A stretch of DNA of 63,741 bases from positions 1 to 63,741 of the forward strand of contig JBQMYD010000007.1 of NCBI GenBank assembly GCA_052173655.1, given 5' to 3'. A program made the position numbers and the translations under genes. Shown here one piece after another: positions 52,676-61,662 of the stretch (within the stretch, counting starts at the first letter, position 1; every line of letters begins with the position of its first letter). The stretch comes from RGIG9060 sp052173655. Its GTDB lineage: Bacteria; Spirochaetota; Spirochaetia; Treponematales; Treponemataceae. The notes under the pieces are model-generated. The model searched no databases, was not told the DNA's origin, and worked only from the letters and a program-made list of their open reading frames with translations.

Positions 52676-54463
52676 TTACCGGAAAATCTTGCCTACTTTG
52701 CAAATTTTTCTATCATAGGTAAAAAGACCGTTAATCTCGTTTTCAACGTCGCTTAGTTGGGTGTAAACGCAACCGCAAAGCCCTTTTTCTGTGTAAGGAT
52801 TTATCATTACTTCATACATTTTTTTTATTCTTAAAGTCAATTCTTCTTTTGTTTTACATTTTCCGTAACCGTAACTTCTTTTTGTACAAGAATCATGATT
52901 TTCGATTTTCATTGAATAACCGCCACATTCTGAAATTACAAGTGGCTTGCCTTTTTTTATGCATTCTTCCAAACGCTTTTGCAATGGAATTGTTTTAAAA
53001 TATATATGATCGCTTTCAACATCGCTACATGCTCCTTTAAACCAACCGCTTGCAGTATCAACAATTCTTGATGAATCTTTTTGTTTTATAAGATTGTAAA
53101 GCGTTCCGGAGGCAAATTGACCCCAAGCTTCATTAAAAATTGTCCAGTAGATTATACAAGGATGATTGTAAAGGTGTTCGATAATCTTCAAGCTGTGATC
53201 AATAAAAAATTGTTGAGTTTCATTAAACTTTTTTGGTAATTTACATTTTTTATCAGAAAAATCTGCATTTATCTTACTGCAAGCTTTTTTTTGTTTTCCG
53301 TTTTTACCAAGCAGGGTAGGAATGGCTGTATCTCGTAAAAAATTGTAAGAGCCGTTTTGAACCATGTCCTGCATTACAAGAATTCCATGTTTGTCGCAAT
53401 AATAATAAAAAATTTCAGGTTCTATTTTTATATGTTTGCGAAGTGTGTTATATCCCAATTTTTTTATATTTAGGATGTCATTTTCAAATCCTTGTTCGTT
53501 TTCCGGAAGAAAAATTCCATCAGGAAAATAGCCTTGATCCAAAACTGCATTTAAAAATATAGGTTTGTCATTGAGTAAAAATCTGGGGTATTTTGAATTT
53601 TTATCGATTTTTATAGTTCTAAGCGCAAAGTAGGATTGTATGCTGTCAATAATTTCTTTGTGTTCATTTTTTTCGATTTTGATAATATTTAGCGTAAATT
53701 CATAAAGTTTCGGATTTTCAGGGCTCCAATTTTCAAATTTTAAGTTTTTGTTCAATTCAATTTTTGATTGTTCGTTAGGCAAAAAATTGCGGCATATTGT
53801 AGAGCCATCCGGGCAAGGAATTAATATTTCAATTTGAAAATCTTTTTTTTCCGAATTTATGGAATTTTCAGCAATAAAAGTTTTTGCTGTTATAAAAAGT
53901 GTTTGTGAATTGTAAGTTACTTCAGGTAAAATTTTTAGGCTATTTATATAATGATAAGGGACGCTTTCAATCCAAACGGTTTGCCAAATTCCGCTTACTT
54001 GTGTATACCACATGCCGTGTTCATTTTTGCACTGTTTTCCATAAGGATATTTATGATTTAAAGTGTCTGTAACATGTACTTCAAGAAGGTTATTTTTTTG
54101 TAAATCCGAGATATCCTGGATTTTTGATTTTTCTTTAATAAAGTCTGTTATATCAAAATAAAAAGGTAAATATCCTCCGTGATTTTCTCCTACAAATTTT
54201 TTATTTATATATACTTTGCAAATTTGGTCTACTGCACCAAAGTGTAAAAGTATACGATTTTTTTCTTTGTTTTGCATTTCAGGTGGTAGTGAAAAATATC
54301 TTGAATAAATAAAATTTTTTGAAGATTTGCCTTTGTAGCCTGAGAGCTTTGATTCTATAGGAAAAGGAACATTTATATCATTTTCATTTACAGTCCATGT
54401 TCCGTTGAGGTTAAAAAACGAATTACGTTTTAATTGTACTCTAGGATATTCGGTAAAGTTCAT
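52676..54463 (-). CDS. Glycoside hydrolase family 2 enzyme
   Basis: 595 residues in the GH2 order: sugar-binding jelly roll (1-170), Ig-like domain (about 180-285), then a TIM barrel. The acid/base is in YWTIFNEAWGQF and the nucleophile Glu in PLVISECGGYS. There is no signal peptide, so it works in the cytoplasm. Specificity (beta-galactoside, glucuronide or mannoside) is not decidable. Its start overlaps the end of the MFS transporter by four bases, so imported oligosaccharide or glycoside is the likely substrate. It lacks the extra C-terminal domains of LacZ. Confidence 0.9.
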   Translation of the reverse strand: MNFTEYPRVQLKRNSFFNLNGTWTVNENDINVPFPIESKLSGYKGKSSKNFIYSRYFSLPPEMQNKEKNRILLHFGAVDQICKVYINKKFVGENHGGYLPFYFDITDFIKEKSKIQDISDLQKNNLLEVHVTDTLNHKYPYGKQCKNEHGMWYTQVSGIWQTVWIESVPYHYINSLKILPEVTYNSQTLFITAKTFIAENSINSEKKDFQIEILIPCPDGSTICRNFLPNEQSKIELNKNLKFENWSPENPKLYEFTLNIIKIEKNEHKEIIDSIQSYFALRTIKIDKNSKYPRFLLNDKPIFLNAVLDQGYFPDGIFLPENEQGFENDILNIKKLGYNTLRKHIKIEPEIFYYYCDKHGILVMQDMVQNGSYNFLRDTAIPTLLGKNGKQKKACSKINADFSDKKCKLPKKFNETQQFFIDHSLKIIEHLYNHPCIIYWTIFNEAWGQFASGTLYNLIKQKDSSRIVDTASGWFKGACSDVESDHIYFKTIPLQKRLEECIKKGKPLVISECGGYSMKIENHDSCTKRSYGYGKCKTKEELTLRIKKMYEVMINPYTEKGLCGCVYTQLSDVENEINGLFTYDRKICKVGKIFR

Positions 54464-55821
54464 TTTGTACTTCCTACTTTTTTATCTATTTTGAATACCG
54501 GAATTAAAATAATGATTAAAATAATTGCAACAACGAAGGCTGCAAGGTATATATTGTGATTTGGCAAAAATGACTTTGTACCGTCAGGATTTGTGATTAA
54601 TTGTGCATTTTTTAAAACTTTGGCACCGATTGCAGGGCCGATAGTCCCCGGAATTAAAACTTGTGCAATTATTCTAATTCCTTGAAATAAACCTGTTTTG
54701 TCTTGAGGAATATTCTCTCTGACTTTTGCCCCAAAAACCGCCATTCCCGTTAAAAAACCTGCAAGCATAAAAAGGGAGCCTATAAATACAAGAATCGTAT
54801 TTTTAAAAAAATATAAAAAAACATAGCCTATCATCAAAAAGGCTATGGAAGGAATAATCGAAATTTTAAATCCTTTTTTGTCAAAAAGCTTTCCGTAAAA
54901 TGCTGTTATTATTGCAGAAAAAATAATTGCCGGAGCCATAATAAAAACGTAATTGTTCATTCCTAAAGCTTTTTCATAGTATAAAATCAAGTACGGCATA
55001 AAAGTTTGAATTGAAATATTAAAAACTGCAAAAGTTAAACAAACCAAATAAAGCATTTTATTTTCTTTTATTACCGAAATTCTAAAACTATAAACAACAC
55101 TTTGAATCCAGCGTTTTCCGGTAGAATTTTTTTTATTTTGACTAACGGAATCTTTATTACAGATGATATGATCTTCAATTATAAAAAAACCTAAAATACC
55201 TATAAAAGTAACAAGACATCCTATTATCAAAAAAATATAAGTCCAAGAAGATGCTTTATCAAGATTAAAAGCTGAAAAACCTCCAAAAACTGCAAGAATT
55301 GCTACTAAAGGCATCATGGAGTTAATTCCTTCGATAGCACCTCTGTTTTTTATTGAACCGCAGTCGGTAAGCCATGCATTAAAACTTGCATCGTTTGCAC
55401 TTGAGCCAAAAAATGTCATTATGCAGTCCATAATGATAACAAGACTTACTCCAAGACTTGCAATTGCAAGTGTTTTTGAAAGTCCTTCTTTTTCTTTGAT
55501 AAAATGTTCCAAAAAGTCGGAACGCAAAAGGCAAAAAGTTAAAATAGAAATTCCCCATAGAATGTATCCCAGTGAGATAAAAAGTTTTCGTTTTTGTACG
55601 CAATCGGCAAGGCAGCCGATAAAAAGTGTTGTAAGAGCTGCCGTAATTGCACTTGCTCCAACCATTACTGAAATGTCTGAAGCTGAAGCGTTAAACATTT
55701 TGTAGATAAATACGTTAAAATACATATTTTCTACAACCCACGCAACTTGTCCCATGAAACTGAAAATTACAAGGGAAAGTTTGAATTTTGCACTTGAAGT
55801 GTATTGTTCTTTTGTTTTCAT
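54460..55821 (-). CDS. MFS transporter, sugar/glycoside type
   Basis: 453 residues with 12 helices. It begins SAKFKLSLVIFSFMGQVAWVVENMY, a start typical of SLC45/sugar-related MFS proteins in Firmicutes and spirochaetes, and has GCLADCVQKRK as the loop 2-3 motif. It probably imports the sugar cleaved by the GH2 enzyme it is coupled to. An ATG at 55830 overlaps a perfect TATAAT (55834-55829), so I take ATG 55821, seven bases downstream of that box. The frame extends to 55920 but without support. Confidence 0.88.
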   Translation of the reverse strand: MKTKEQYTSSAKFKLSLVIFSFMGQVAWVVENMYFNVFIYKMFNASASDISVMVGASAITAALTTLFIGCLADCVQKRKLFISLGYILWGISILTFCLLRSDFLEHFIKEKEGLSKTLAIASLGVSLVIIMDCIMTFFGSSANDASFNAWLTDCGSIKNRGAIEGINSMMPLVAILAVFGGFSAFNLDKASSWTYIFLIIGCLVTFIGILGFFIIEDHIICNKDSVSQNKKNSTGKRWIQSVVYSFRISVIKENKMLYLVCLTFAVFNISIQTFMPYLILYYEKALGMNNYVFIMAPAIIFSAIITAFYGKLFDKKGFKISIIPSIAFLMIGYVFLYFFKNTILVFIGSLFMLAGFLTGMAVFGAKVRENIPQDKTGLFQGIRIIAQVLIPGTIGPAIGAKVLKNAQLITNPDGTKSFLPNHNIYLAAFVVAIILIIILIPVFKIDKKVGSTK

Positions 55822-55828
55822 AGTTTTC

Positions 55829-55834
55829 ATTATA
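55829..55834 (-). promoter_or_regulatory. MFS gene -10 box, leaderless type
   Basis: Minus strand TATAAT seven bases before ATG 55821. The -35 region at 17 bases (TCGCAA) is poor, so this member of the leaderless set is weaker. Confidence 0.5.
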
Positions 55835-55883
55835 CTTCCACAAAGGTAAATTTGCGATAAAATTTTATGTAATGATGTAATTA

Positions 55884-55912
55884 TTGATGAAATACTAACG
55901 AAATAGTAAAAT
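55884..55912 (+). promoter_or_regulatory. tatD promoter, leaderless type
   Basis: TTGATG (55884-55889), 17 bases, TAAAAT (55907-55912), six bases before ATG 55919. GGAG occurs in the gap, but at one base from ATG it is too close to act as a ribosome binding site. Confidence 0.7.
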
Positions 55913-55918
55913 TGGAGC

Positions 55919-56773
55919 ATGTTTACAGATACACATATTCATTTAAGCCATCTTTATTCTTCCGGAATCGATTGTACAAAGCTTTTTAGAGAACTTGTTG
56001 AAAAAAAATTTTGCTTTGTTCAGGATGTCGGAACAAAATGTGATGACATTGAAAGCCGGATGGAAATTGCTTTTAGTTCTATAGAAAAGATAGATGATGT
56101 TCAGATTAAAGAAAATGCCGAAAAAATTATTTATTTTAGTGCAGGAATTTGGCCGTCTGTTGATGCAATTGATAACAAAGAACAACAGGTTGCGGATTTG
56201 ATTTTTCGCGTAAAAAATATTTTGAAAAATGAAAAATTAAAGGACAAACTTATAGCAATAGGCGAGTGCGGTTTAGATCACCATAGGCAAGTTCATTCTG
56301 AAACTGAAGAAAGTGAACTATTTGAAATGCAATTGGACTTTGCTAAAGTTTTAAAATTACCGGTTATAATTCACACAAGGGATGCATTTGATGCGACTTT
56401 AAATTGTATCAAAAATATGAATTATCACAATGGAGAAATTCATTGTTTTTCTTATGGAAAAAGCGAAGCAAAAGCTTTTTTGGATTTGGGCTGGTATATT
56501 GCTTTGGGCGGTGCTGTAACTTATGCAAAGAAAGCAAATTTAGAAGATATAAAAGAACTTATCCGCTACATTCCAAAAGACAGACTTTTGCTTGAAACTG
56601 ACAGCCCGTATCTTACTCCTGTTCCATTTAGGGGAAAAATAAATACACCTCTTTTTATTTTACATACATATCAGTTTATTGCAGATATTTTGTGTATGGA
56701 TATTACATCACTTGCACAAATATGTTTAGAAAATGCAAATAGATTATTTTTTTACGATAAAAATAAAAAATAA
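55919..56773 (+). CDS. TatD-family metal-dependent DNase
   Basis: 284 residues. Metal ligands: FTDTHIHLSH (HxH), GECGLDHH (Glu), IIHTRDAF (His), EIHCFSYGKSEA (His) and LLETDSPYLTPVPFRGK (Asp), all conserved. TatD proteins are 3'-5' nucleases or deacylases. Divergent from the MFS transporter, with a compact shared promoter region. It is followed by the TrpR-like gene. Confidence 0.94.
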   Translation: MFTDTHIHLSHLYSSGIDCTKLFRELVEKKFCFVQDVGTKCDDIESRMEIAFSSIEKIDDVQIKENAEKIIYFSAGIWPSVDAIDNKEQQVADLIFRVKNILKNEKLKDKLIAIGECGLDHHRQVHSETEESELFEMQLDFAKVLKLPVIIHTRDAFDATLNCIKNMNYHNGEIHCFSYGKSEAKAFLDLGWYIALGGAVTYAKKANLEDIKELIRYIPKDRLLLETDSPYLTPVPFRGKINTPLFILHTYQFIADILCMDITSLAQICLENANRLFFYDKNKK

Positions 56774-56781
56774 AATGAATT

Positions 56782-56810
56782 TTGCAATATTCCATAATTA
56801 AGTATATAAT
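56782..56810 (+). promoter_or_regulatory. TrpR-like gene promoter, leaderless type
   Basis: TTGCAA (56782-56787), 17 bases, perfect TATAAT (56805-56810), seven bases before ATG 56818. No Shine-Dalgarno sequence. Confidence 0.78.
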
Positions 56811-56817
56811 TAGCTTT

Positions 56818-57138
56818 ATGGAACGCGAATTTGATGAAAAAACTCAAAATAGAATAAAAGAGGGATTTGACGAACTTGAAAAGGTTCTTTTTTCGATAAA
56901 AGATGAAAAGCTTTTTAAAGATTTTTTAGATTGTATTCTCTCACCTTCTGAAAAATTCGATCTTGGAAAACGATGGCTTTCGGTAAGAGAGCTTAACTAC
57001 GGAACTACGCAACGGGAAATTGCTTCCCAATTTAAAATGAGCTTGTGCAAAATTACCAGAGGTTCTCGAGAGCTAAAAAAAGAAAATAGTGCTTTTAAAA
57101 AAACTCTCGAGATGATCGATAAAGGAGAATTGTTATAG
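56818..57138 (+). CDS. TrpR/YerC-family regulator
   Basis: 106 residues. The Trp-repressor-like helical fold is visible: FLDCILSPSEKFDLGKRWLSVREL followed by the helix-turn-helix GTTQREIASQFKMSLCKITRGSREL. In E. coli TrpR binds tryptophan and shuts off trp operons. The ligand and targets here are unknown and no trp gene is in the window. An upstream in-frame start at 56782 lies in the -35 box and is rejected in favour of ATG 56818. Confidence 0.9.
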   Translation: MEREFDEKTQNRIKEGFDELEKVLFSIKDEKLFKDFLDCILSPSEKFDLGKRWLSVRELNYGTTQREIASQFKMSLCKITRGSRELKKENSAFKKTLEMIDKGELL

Positions 57139-57150
57139 TACTGAGCTGTT

Positions 57151-59946
57151 TTATTTTAACATAGCTCCTATTTCTTTTCTTCCCCAACGTATTGCAATAT
57201 CACTTGCAGTTTCACCGTTTATGTTACGTACAGTCCTGTCTATATTTTTTTCAAGTATATGTTGGATTGTATTTTTATCAGCTATTTTTGCGGCATAATG
57301 AATAATTCCCTCACCTTGATAATCTGTTTTGTTTTCCATTATTTCTATAAATGTATCCAAAAGTTTAAAATTATCCGTTGATGCTGTGCTTTTTTCCAAA
57401 GTGATAATAAGAGGAGAACGCTCATTGATAGATTCTATAAAAGGATCGGCGTCTTTTAATAAAAGTGATCTTACATGGCCGGGATTATTTTTTTCTACTG
57501 CAATGCTTAATGCTGTTGATCCGTTTCTGTTTCTGGCATTAATTGGAAATCCAATTGTCAATAAATAATTTATAACAGAATCCGGAGCACCGTTTTCTAT
57601 TGCAATATGAACAGGAGTGTTGCCGTCAGAATCCATAAGATTTTTGCTATCGCCTAAAACAGCTGCTATTATTTCAGGAGATTGCTTTATGGCAAGAGAA
57701 AATGGAGTAATTCCCTGTGCATCTCTTGAAAGAGGATTCCCTCCGTATTGTCTGACAAGTTTTATTATGTTTATGTTCCCGTTAAAGACAGCTTCATGGT
57801 AAGCATTTCTTCCATAAATTTCCTGTACTTGAGGGGACGCTCCTTTTTTTAGCAACATTGCAACCATTTCTGTACTGTTGCTTTGTATTGCGTCGATTAA
57901 AACAGTTTTTCCTGTTGCATCCGTTTCATCAATGTTGGCTCCGTTTTCTAAAAGAAGAGTTGCTAAGGCGATTCGTCCTGAATGTGCCGCTTGAGCAAGA
58001 GGTGTTTTTCCTGCAAGATTTTTTAAATTCAGGTCGGCTTTCCATTGTATAAGTTTCATTGCAGAATTTTTTGCATTCCAGCGTATACAGTTATGCATAG
58101 GAGTATTTCCAAGATAATCTCGTTCATTCTTTTTTGCATTTTTCCTAAGCAGTAAATCAATTGTTGAAGTTGAATCCGACTTTATTGCATTAAAAATTGG
58201 AGTTTCGCCGTTGGAATTTTTTACGTTAGCATCGGCTCCCTTACTCAAGAGAACGCTTACTGCATTGTCAAGTTTCCATTCGGCTGCATAGTGCAAGGGG
58301 GTGTTACCTGTTCCATCTGTTTTTTTTATTATTTCACTGGCAAGGATCCATTCTTGAGCTTCTCCTCCGCTTGAAAGAGCAATTCGTAAAGGAGAGTAAT
58401 TTTCATTGTTTGTGCAAAATACATCTCCGTTGTTTTTTAAAAGTAACTCTCCCAATTGTTTGCGATTTTTTTGTGCTGCAAGGTAAAGCGGTGTATCACC
58501 ATTTCTGTTTCGAATATTTACATCATTACAAAGAGAAATTAAATATTTTACATGACCTAAATTTGCATTTCTGTTGACGGCAATATGTAAAGGTGTATTT
58601 CCATACGAATCTCTGGAGTTGATATTATGTTCATTAATCATTTTTTTCAATAAATCTAAAGCTTCTTTGTCAGAATTTTCTAAAAGTCTTGAAAGCGGTG
58701 TATTGCCTTCATTATCTTCTGCATGAATATCTGCATTATTTTCGGCATAAAAAATGACCAGATTTCTGTCCAAGTTATTGATAGCCAGTGCCATTGGAGT
58801 AATTCCTTTTTTATTACGCTCGTTGATATCAGCTCCACCGTTTTTAAGAGTTTCAAGCATGGTTTTTTCCATTCTTGTCATTGTTGCAAGATGCAATGGA
58901 GTATCACCATACATATCTTTTGCATTCGGATTTGCTCCATAAGTTAAAAGAGTAGAACATATTTCAAAGCGGTTTTCTTTTGGAATAATCAATAATAGCG
59001 GAGTTTTTCCAAGACTGTCTTGAGAATTAGGATCTGCTCCATTTTGTAAAAGAAGTTTTAAAATATCTTTGTGTCCATATCTTGCAGCTTCGTGCAAAGG
59101 TGTAGAGCCAAGAATATCTTTTGCTTTTGGGGATGCTCCGTTTTTAAGTAAAAATTTTGCTATTGCAGTATGTCCGTAGATAGCTGCAAAGTGTAAAGGA
59201 GTTTGCCCGTCATCAAACCTGAGAGAAACATTGTGAATTTTTTGACAATCTTCAAAATATCCGTATTCGGCACGCTCAGGAACAGCTCCTGCCAGCAAAA
59301 GTTGCGAAGCTATCGTTATGCCGTCATCTGTGTTATTTTTGTAAGCTAATTTTAACGGAGAATTTCCATCATTATCTACGTATGAAATCGGTAGACCTTT
59401 TTTTATGCAATATTTTAAGGCATTTTCATCCTGTGCTTCAACGATATAATGGACAAGATTTCGGTTAATTTCGTCCCGTTCTTCTCCGGTTTGACTTGTA
59501 AAAATTACAGGATAATATTCGCTGCCTTTTTCTAATGCCAACTCTAAAGCTGTTTTTCCATTTCCGTCTTTTGAAAAAATATTTGGGTTTGATTTACAAA
59601 GAATTTGTGCACATTCTCTTGATCCGCTTTTTATGGCAGTGTGTAAGGGCGTGTTTCCTTCAAAATTTTTAATATTTGAATCTGCTCCCTTGAATAACAA
59701 AAAGGAAATCAAATCGACATCGTTATATAAGGCAGCTATGTGTGCTGCGGTATTTCCTTTTTTGTCTATTTCATTAACGTCATTTTTTTCTTGAAAAAGT
59801 TTTTTTGCCTCTTGAAATTTTTTTTCGTCAAGTAATTTTCTCATTTCCTCAACTGCATTTTTTCCTGGTTTCGGAATTGAAATGCAACTAAAAAAAATAA
59901 GTGAAGTACACAGCATAATAAAAAAATATTGATATTTTTTTGACAT
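57151..59946 (-). CDS. Large ankyrin-repeat lipoprotein
   Basis: 931 residues. A lipoprotein signal (IMLCTSLIFFSCISI) is followed by about 25 tandem 33-residue ankyrin repeats from residue 60 to the end, most with the GNTPLHxA and LLxxGADxN consensus (e.g. GNTPLHTAIKSG, GQTPLHFAAIYGHTAIAKFLL, GASPKAKDI). It would be anchored on the periplasmic or outer surface and bind proteins. Related multi-ankyrin proteins are known in treponemes. GGGAG stands before ATG 59946. It converges with the TrpR-like gene. Confidence 0.92.
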   Translation of the reverse strand: MSKKYQYFFIMLCTSLIFFSCISIPKPGKNAVEEMRKLLDEKKFQEAKKLFQEKNDVNEIDKKGNTAAHIAALYNDVDLISFLLFKGADSNIKNFEGNTPLHTAIKSGSRECAQILCKSNPNIFSKDGNGKTALELALEKGSEYYPVIFTSQTGEERDEINRNLVHYIVEAQDENALKYCIKKGLPISYVDNDGNSPLKLAYKNNTDDGITIASQLLLAGAVPERAEYGYFEDCQKIHNVSLRFDDGQTPLHFAAIYGHTAIAKFLLKNGASPKAKDILGSTPLHEAARYGHKDILKLLLQNGADPNSQDSLGKTPLLLIIPKENRFEICSTLLTYGANPNAKDMYGDTPLHLATMTRMEKTMLETLKNGGADINERNKKGITPMALAINNLDRNLVIFYAENNADIHAEDNEGNTPLSRLLENSDKEALDLLKKMINEHNINSRDSYGNTPLHIAVNRNANLGHVKYLISLCNDVNIRNRNGDTPLYLAAQKNRKQLGELLLKNNGDVFCTNNENYSPLRIALSSGGEAQEWILASEIIKKTDGTGNTPLHYAAEWKLDNAVSVLLSKGADANVKNSNGETPIFNAIKSDSTSTIDLLLRKNAKKNERDYLGNTPMHNCIRWNAKNSAMKLIQWKADLNLKNLAGKTPLAQAAHSGRIALATLLLENGANIDETDATGKTVLIDAIQSNSTEMVAMLLKKGASPQVQEIYGRNAYHEAVFNGNINIIKLVRQYGGNPLSRDAQGITPFSLAIKQSPEIIAAVLGDSKNLMDSDGNTPVHIAIENGAPDSVINYLLTIGFPINARNRNGSTALSIAVEKNNPGHVRSLLLKDADPFIESINERSPLIITLEKSTASTDNFKLLDTFIEIMENKTDYQGEGIIHYAAKIADKNTIQHILEKNIDRTVRNINGETASDIAIRWGRKEIGAMLK

Positions 59947-60011
59947 TTTAAATCTCCCATAAAAAGATAAAGGCTCTATATAAAATATCGTAAAATAAAC
60001 ATGATGACTTA

Positions 60012-60062
60012 AACAAAAAAAGCTGTCTGTAGCGGATGTTTTTTCCGGATTACAAACAGCTT
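60012..60062 (-). terminator. Rubrerythrin terminator
   Basis: On the minus strand AAGCTGT with inner TGTA/TACA and CGGA/TCCG pairs, then ACAGCTT and a T-run. It lies about 32 bases after the rubrerythrin stop. Confidence 0.85.
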
Positions 60063-60093
60063 CGTAAAAAAATTGTGTTATTCAGAACTTATG

Positions 60094-60636
60094 TTATTTG
60101 AAATATCTATCTCGTAATCCCATAAATCCTGCTCCGTGCCGAGCTTCATCTTTTGCCATTTCATGAACGGTATCATGAACAGCATCATAATTTAGTTCTT
60201 TTGCAAGTTTTGCAAGTTTTAGTTTTCCCTCGCAGGCTCCTGCTTCCGCTTCAGCCCTCATTTGAAGATTTTTCTTTGTACTGTTTGTAACAACTTCTCC
60301 TAAAAGTTCTGCAAATTTTGCGGCGTGTTCTGCTTCTTCAAACGCATATCGTTTAAAAGCTTCTGCAATTTCAGGAAAGCCTTCTCTGTCTGCCTGTCTT
60401 GACATTGCAAGATACATGCCGACTTCAGTACATTCTCCCATAAAATTGTCTTTTAAACCTTGCACTACTTCAGGATTAAGACCTTTTGCAATTCCTATTT
60501 TGTGTTCATCGGCAAATCCTGAAAAAGCGGCTTTTTCCGTAAATTTATCTTTCTTTGCCTTACACTGCGGACACTCATCCGGTGCTTCATCTCCTGTGTG
60601 TATGTAACCGCATACACTGCAAACCCATTGTTTCAT
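60094..60636 (-). CDS. Reverse rubrerythrin (NADH peroxidase-type)
   Basis: 180 residues. The rubredoxin-like domain comes first (WVCSVCGYIHTGDEAPDECPQCK, two CxxC pairs), then the di-iron ferritin-like domain with GECTEVGMY, EEAEHAAKFAE and KDEARHGAGF. This order is the reverse of classic rubrerythrin and is typical of oxygen- and peroxide-reducing enzymes of anaerobes. AGGAGG before ATG 60636 fixes the start; an earlier ATG at 60666 has no such site. Confidence 0.94.
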   Translation of the reverse strand: MKQWVCSVCGYIHTGDEAPDECPQCKAKKDKFTEKAAFSGFADEHKIGIAKGLNPEVVQGLKDNFMGECTEVGMYLAMSRQADREGFPEIAEAFKRYAFEEAEHAAKFAELLGEVVTNSTKKNLQMRAEAEAGACEGKLKLAKLAKELNYDAVHDTVHEMAKDEARHGAGFMGLRDRYFK

Positions 60637-60682
60637 GCTATAATCCTCCTGGAATAGAATACCCATATTCGGGCAAAATTTA

Positions 60683-60722
60683 AAATAAAAAGACAGCTTG
60701 AAAAAAACAAAACTGTCTTTTT
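60683..60722 (-). terminator. Terminator of the lipase lipoprotein gene
   Basis: AAAAGACAG (60687-60695) and CTGTCTTTT (60713-60721) form a nine-pair stem around a 17-base loop. The minus strand continues in a T-rich run. It lies 23 bases after the lipase stop. Confidence 0.75.
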
Positions 60723-60744
60723 ATAAACGAAATAAAAATACGGC

Positions 60745-61560
60745 TTAGAATACCGGATTTGCAAAGTATTTTACAGTATCTGTGTAAATAGTAAGCCTTG
60801 CTTTACCGTGTTTGTAGCCAAGAATATCGTATGCTCCCCAAACATCATCTCTGCCGTAACTGTTGTTATGTGCAGAAATAGATTTTAATCCGTATCCGCC
60901 GTTTTCCCTGTTTAATCCCATAATGGCCCAAAGTGTGTTGGTGAAAAGTCTTCCGCTCAAGTATGGAACTATATCGGAAGTGTCTCCAAGTCTTTTTACA
61001 ACTCCTTCACGTGAACCTGCTGCTAACAAAGGTGAACCGAAACAAATAGTATTAAGAACATCGTAGTTTTTCTTGATGTCATAGTCTGCCGCTATTTGTT
61101 GTGAAATCATTCCTCCTAAACTGTGCCCTGCAAGAATCAACTTTGATCCTGCCGGAACTGTACTTTTGATAGCTTTACAAACATTTCTAAAGTAACAGTT
61201 GTCAAATTCAAATCCTGACAAAAGATCTGTGAGAACTCCTGTAGACTGTCCGAACACAAGTTCCGTACCTGAAAGTGCAACGACATATGCATTATGTCTT
61301 TTGCCCTTTTGATCTTTTAGAACACACTCCGCAATACTTATAGGTTCATCAATGTCAGTACGTTTTAATGCAAGCCAACTACCTATAAGCCCATCTTCTT
61401 CACTGTTTCCATTGTAATTAGACTTTACGTAGGCGTAAAGTTCCGGTGAAGTAGTCCATGTAACGCTAGCTCTGGAGTTTACTCCATCGATACCGTTGCA
61501 TCCGAACACTGCAAATGCCAGCAAAACAATTGCAGTTGCGTAACAGATTTTTTTTAACAT
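60745..61560 (-). CDS. Lipase class 3-like lipoprotein
   Basis: 271 residues. The signal peptide ends at VLLAFAVFGCNGID (lipobox VFGC), so it is a lipoprotein. The nucleophile elbow is LAGHSLGGMISQQ (GHSLG) and the fold is alpha/beta hydrolase, with a later Asp (GDTSDIVPYL) and His (SAHNNSYGRD) as possible triad members. AAGGAG before ATG 61560 excludes the longer frame from 61584. It is likely an envelope esterase or lipase. A second lipase-fold lipoprotein lies upstream in the same orientation. Confidence 0.88.
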   Translation of the reverse strand: MLKKICYATAIVLLAFAVFGCNGIDGVNSRASVTWTTSPELYAYVKSNYNGNSEEDGLIGSWLALKRTDIDEPISIAECVLKDQKGKRHNAYVVALSGTELVFGQSTGVLTDLLSGFEFDNCYFRNVCKAIKSTVPAGSKLILAGHSLGGMISQQIAADYDIKKNYDVLNTICFGSPLLAAGSREGVVKRLGDTSDIVPYLSGRLFTNTLWAIMGLNRENGGYGLKSISAHNNSYGRDDVWGAYDILGYKHGKARLTIYTDTVKYFANPVF

Positions 61561-61605
61561 TTTTTTTCTCCTTTTTTTTATCATTTCTGATAACAGCCTA
61601 CGGTT

Positions 61606-61634
61606 ATTGTGTGGTATAAAAATTTATCTGTCAA
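61606..61634 (-). promoter_or_regulatory. Lipase gene promoter
   Basis: Minus strand TTGACA (61634-61629), 17 bases, CACAAT (61611-61606), giving a leader of about 40 bases with AAGGAG before ATG 61560. Confidence 0.5.
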
Positions 61635-61662
61635 ACAAAAAAAAACAAAAGAATAAAAAAAA

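Noticed and set aside
55822..55920. Long N-terminal form of the MFS transporter
   Set aside because: The added residues would be encoded across the divergent promoter region and the first helix begins after residue 10 of the short form.
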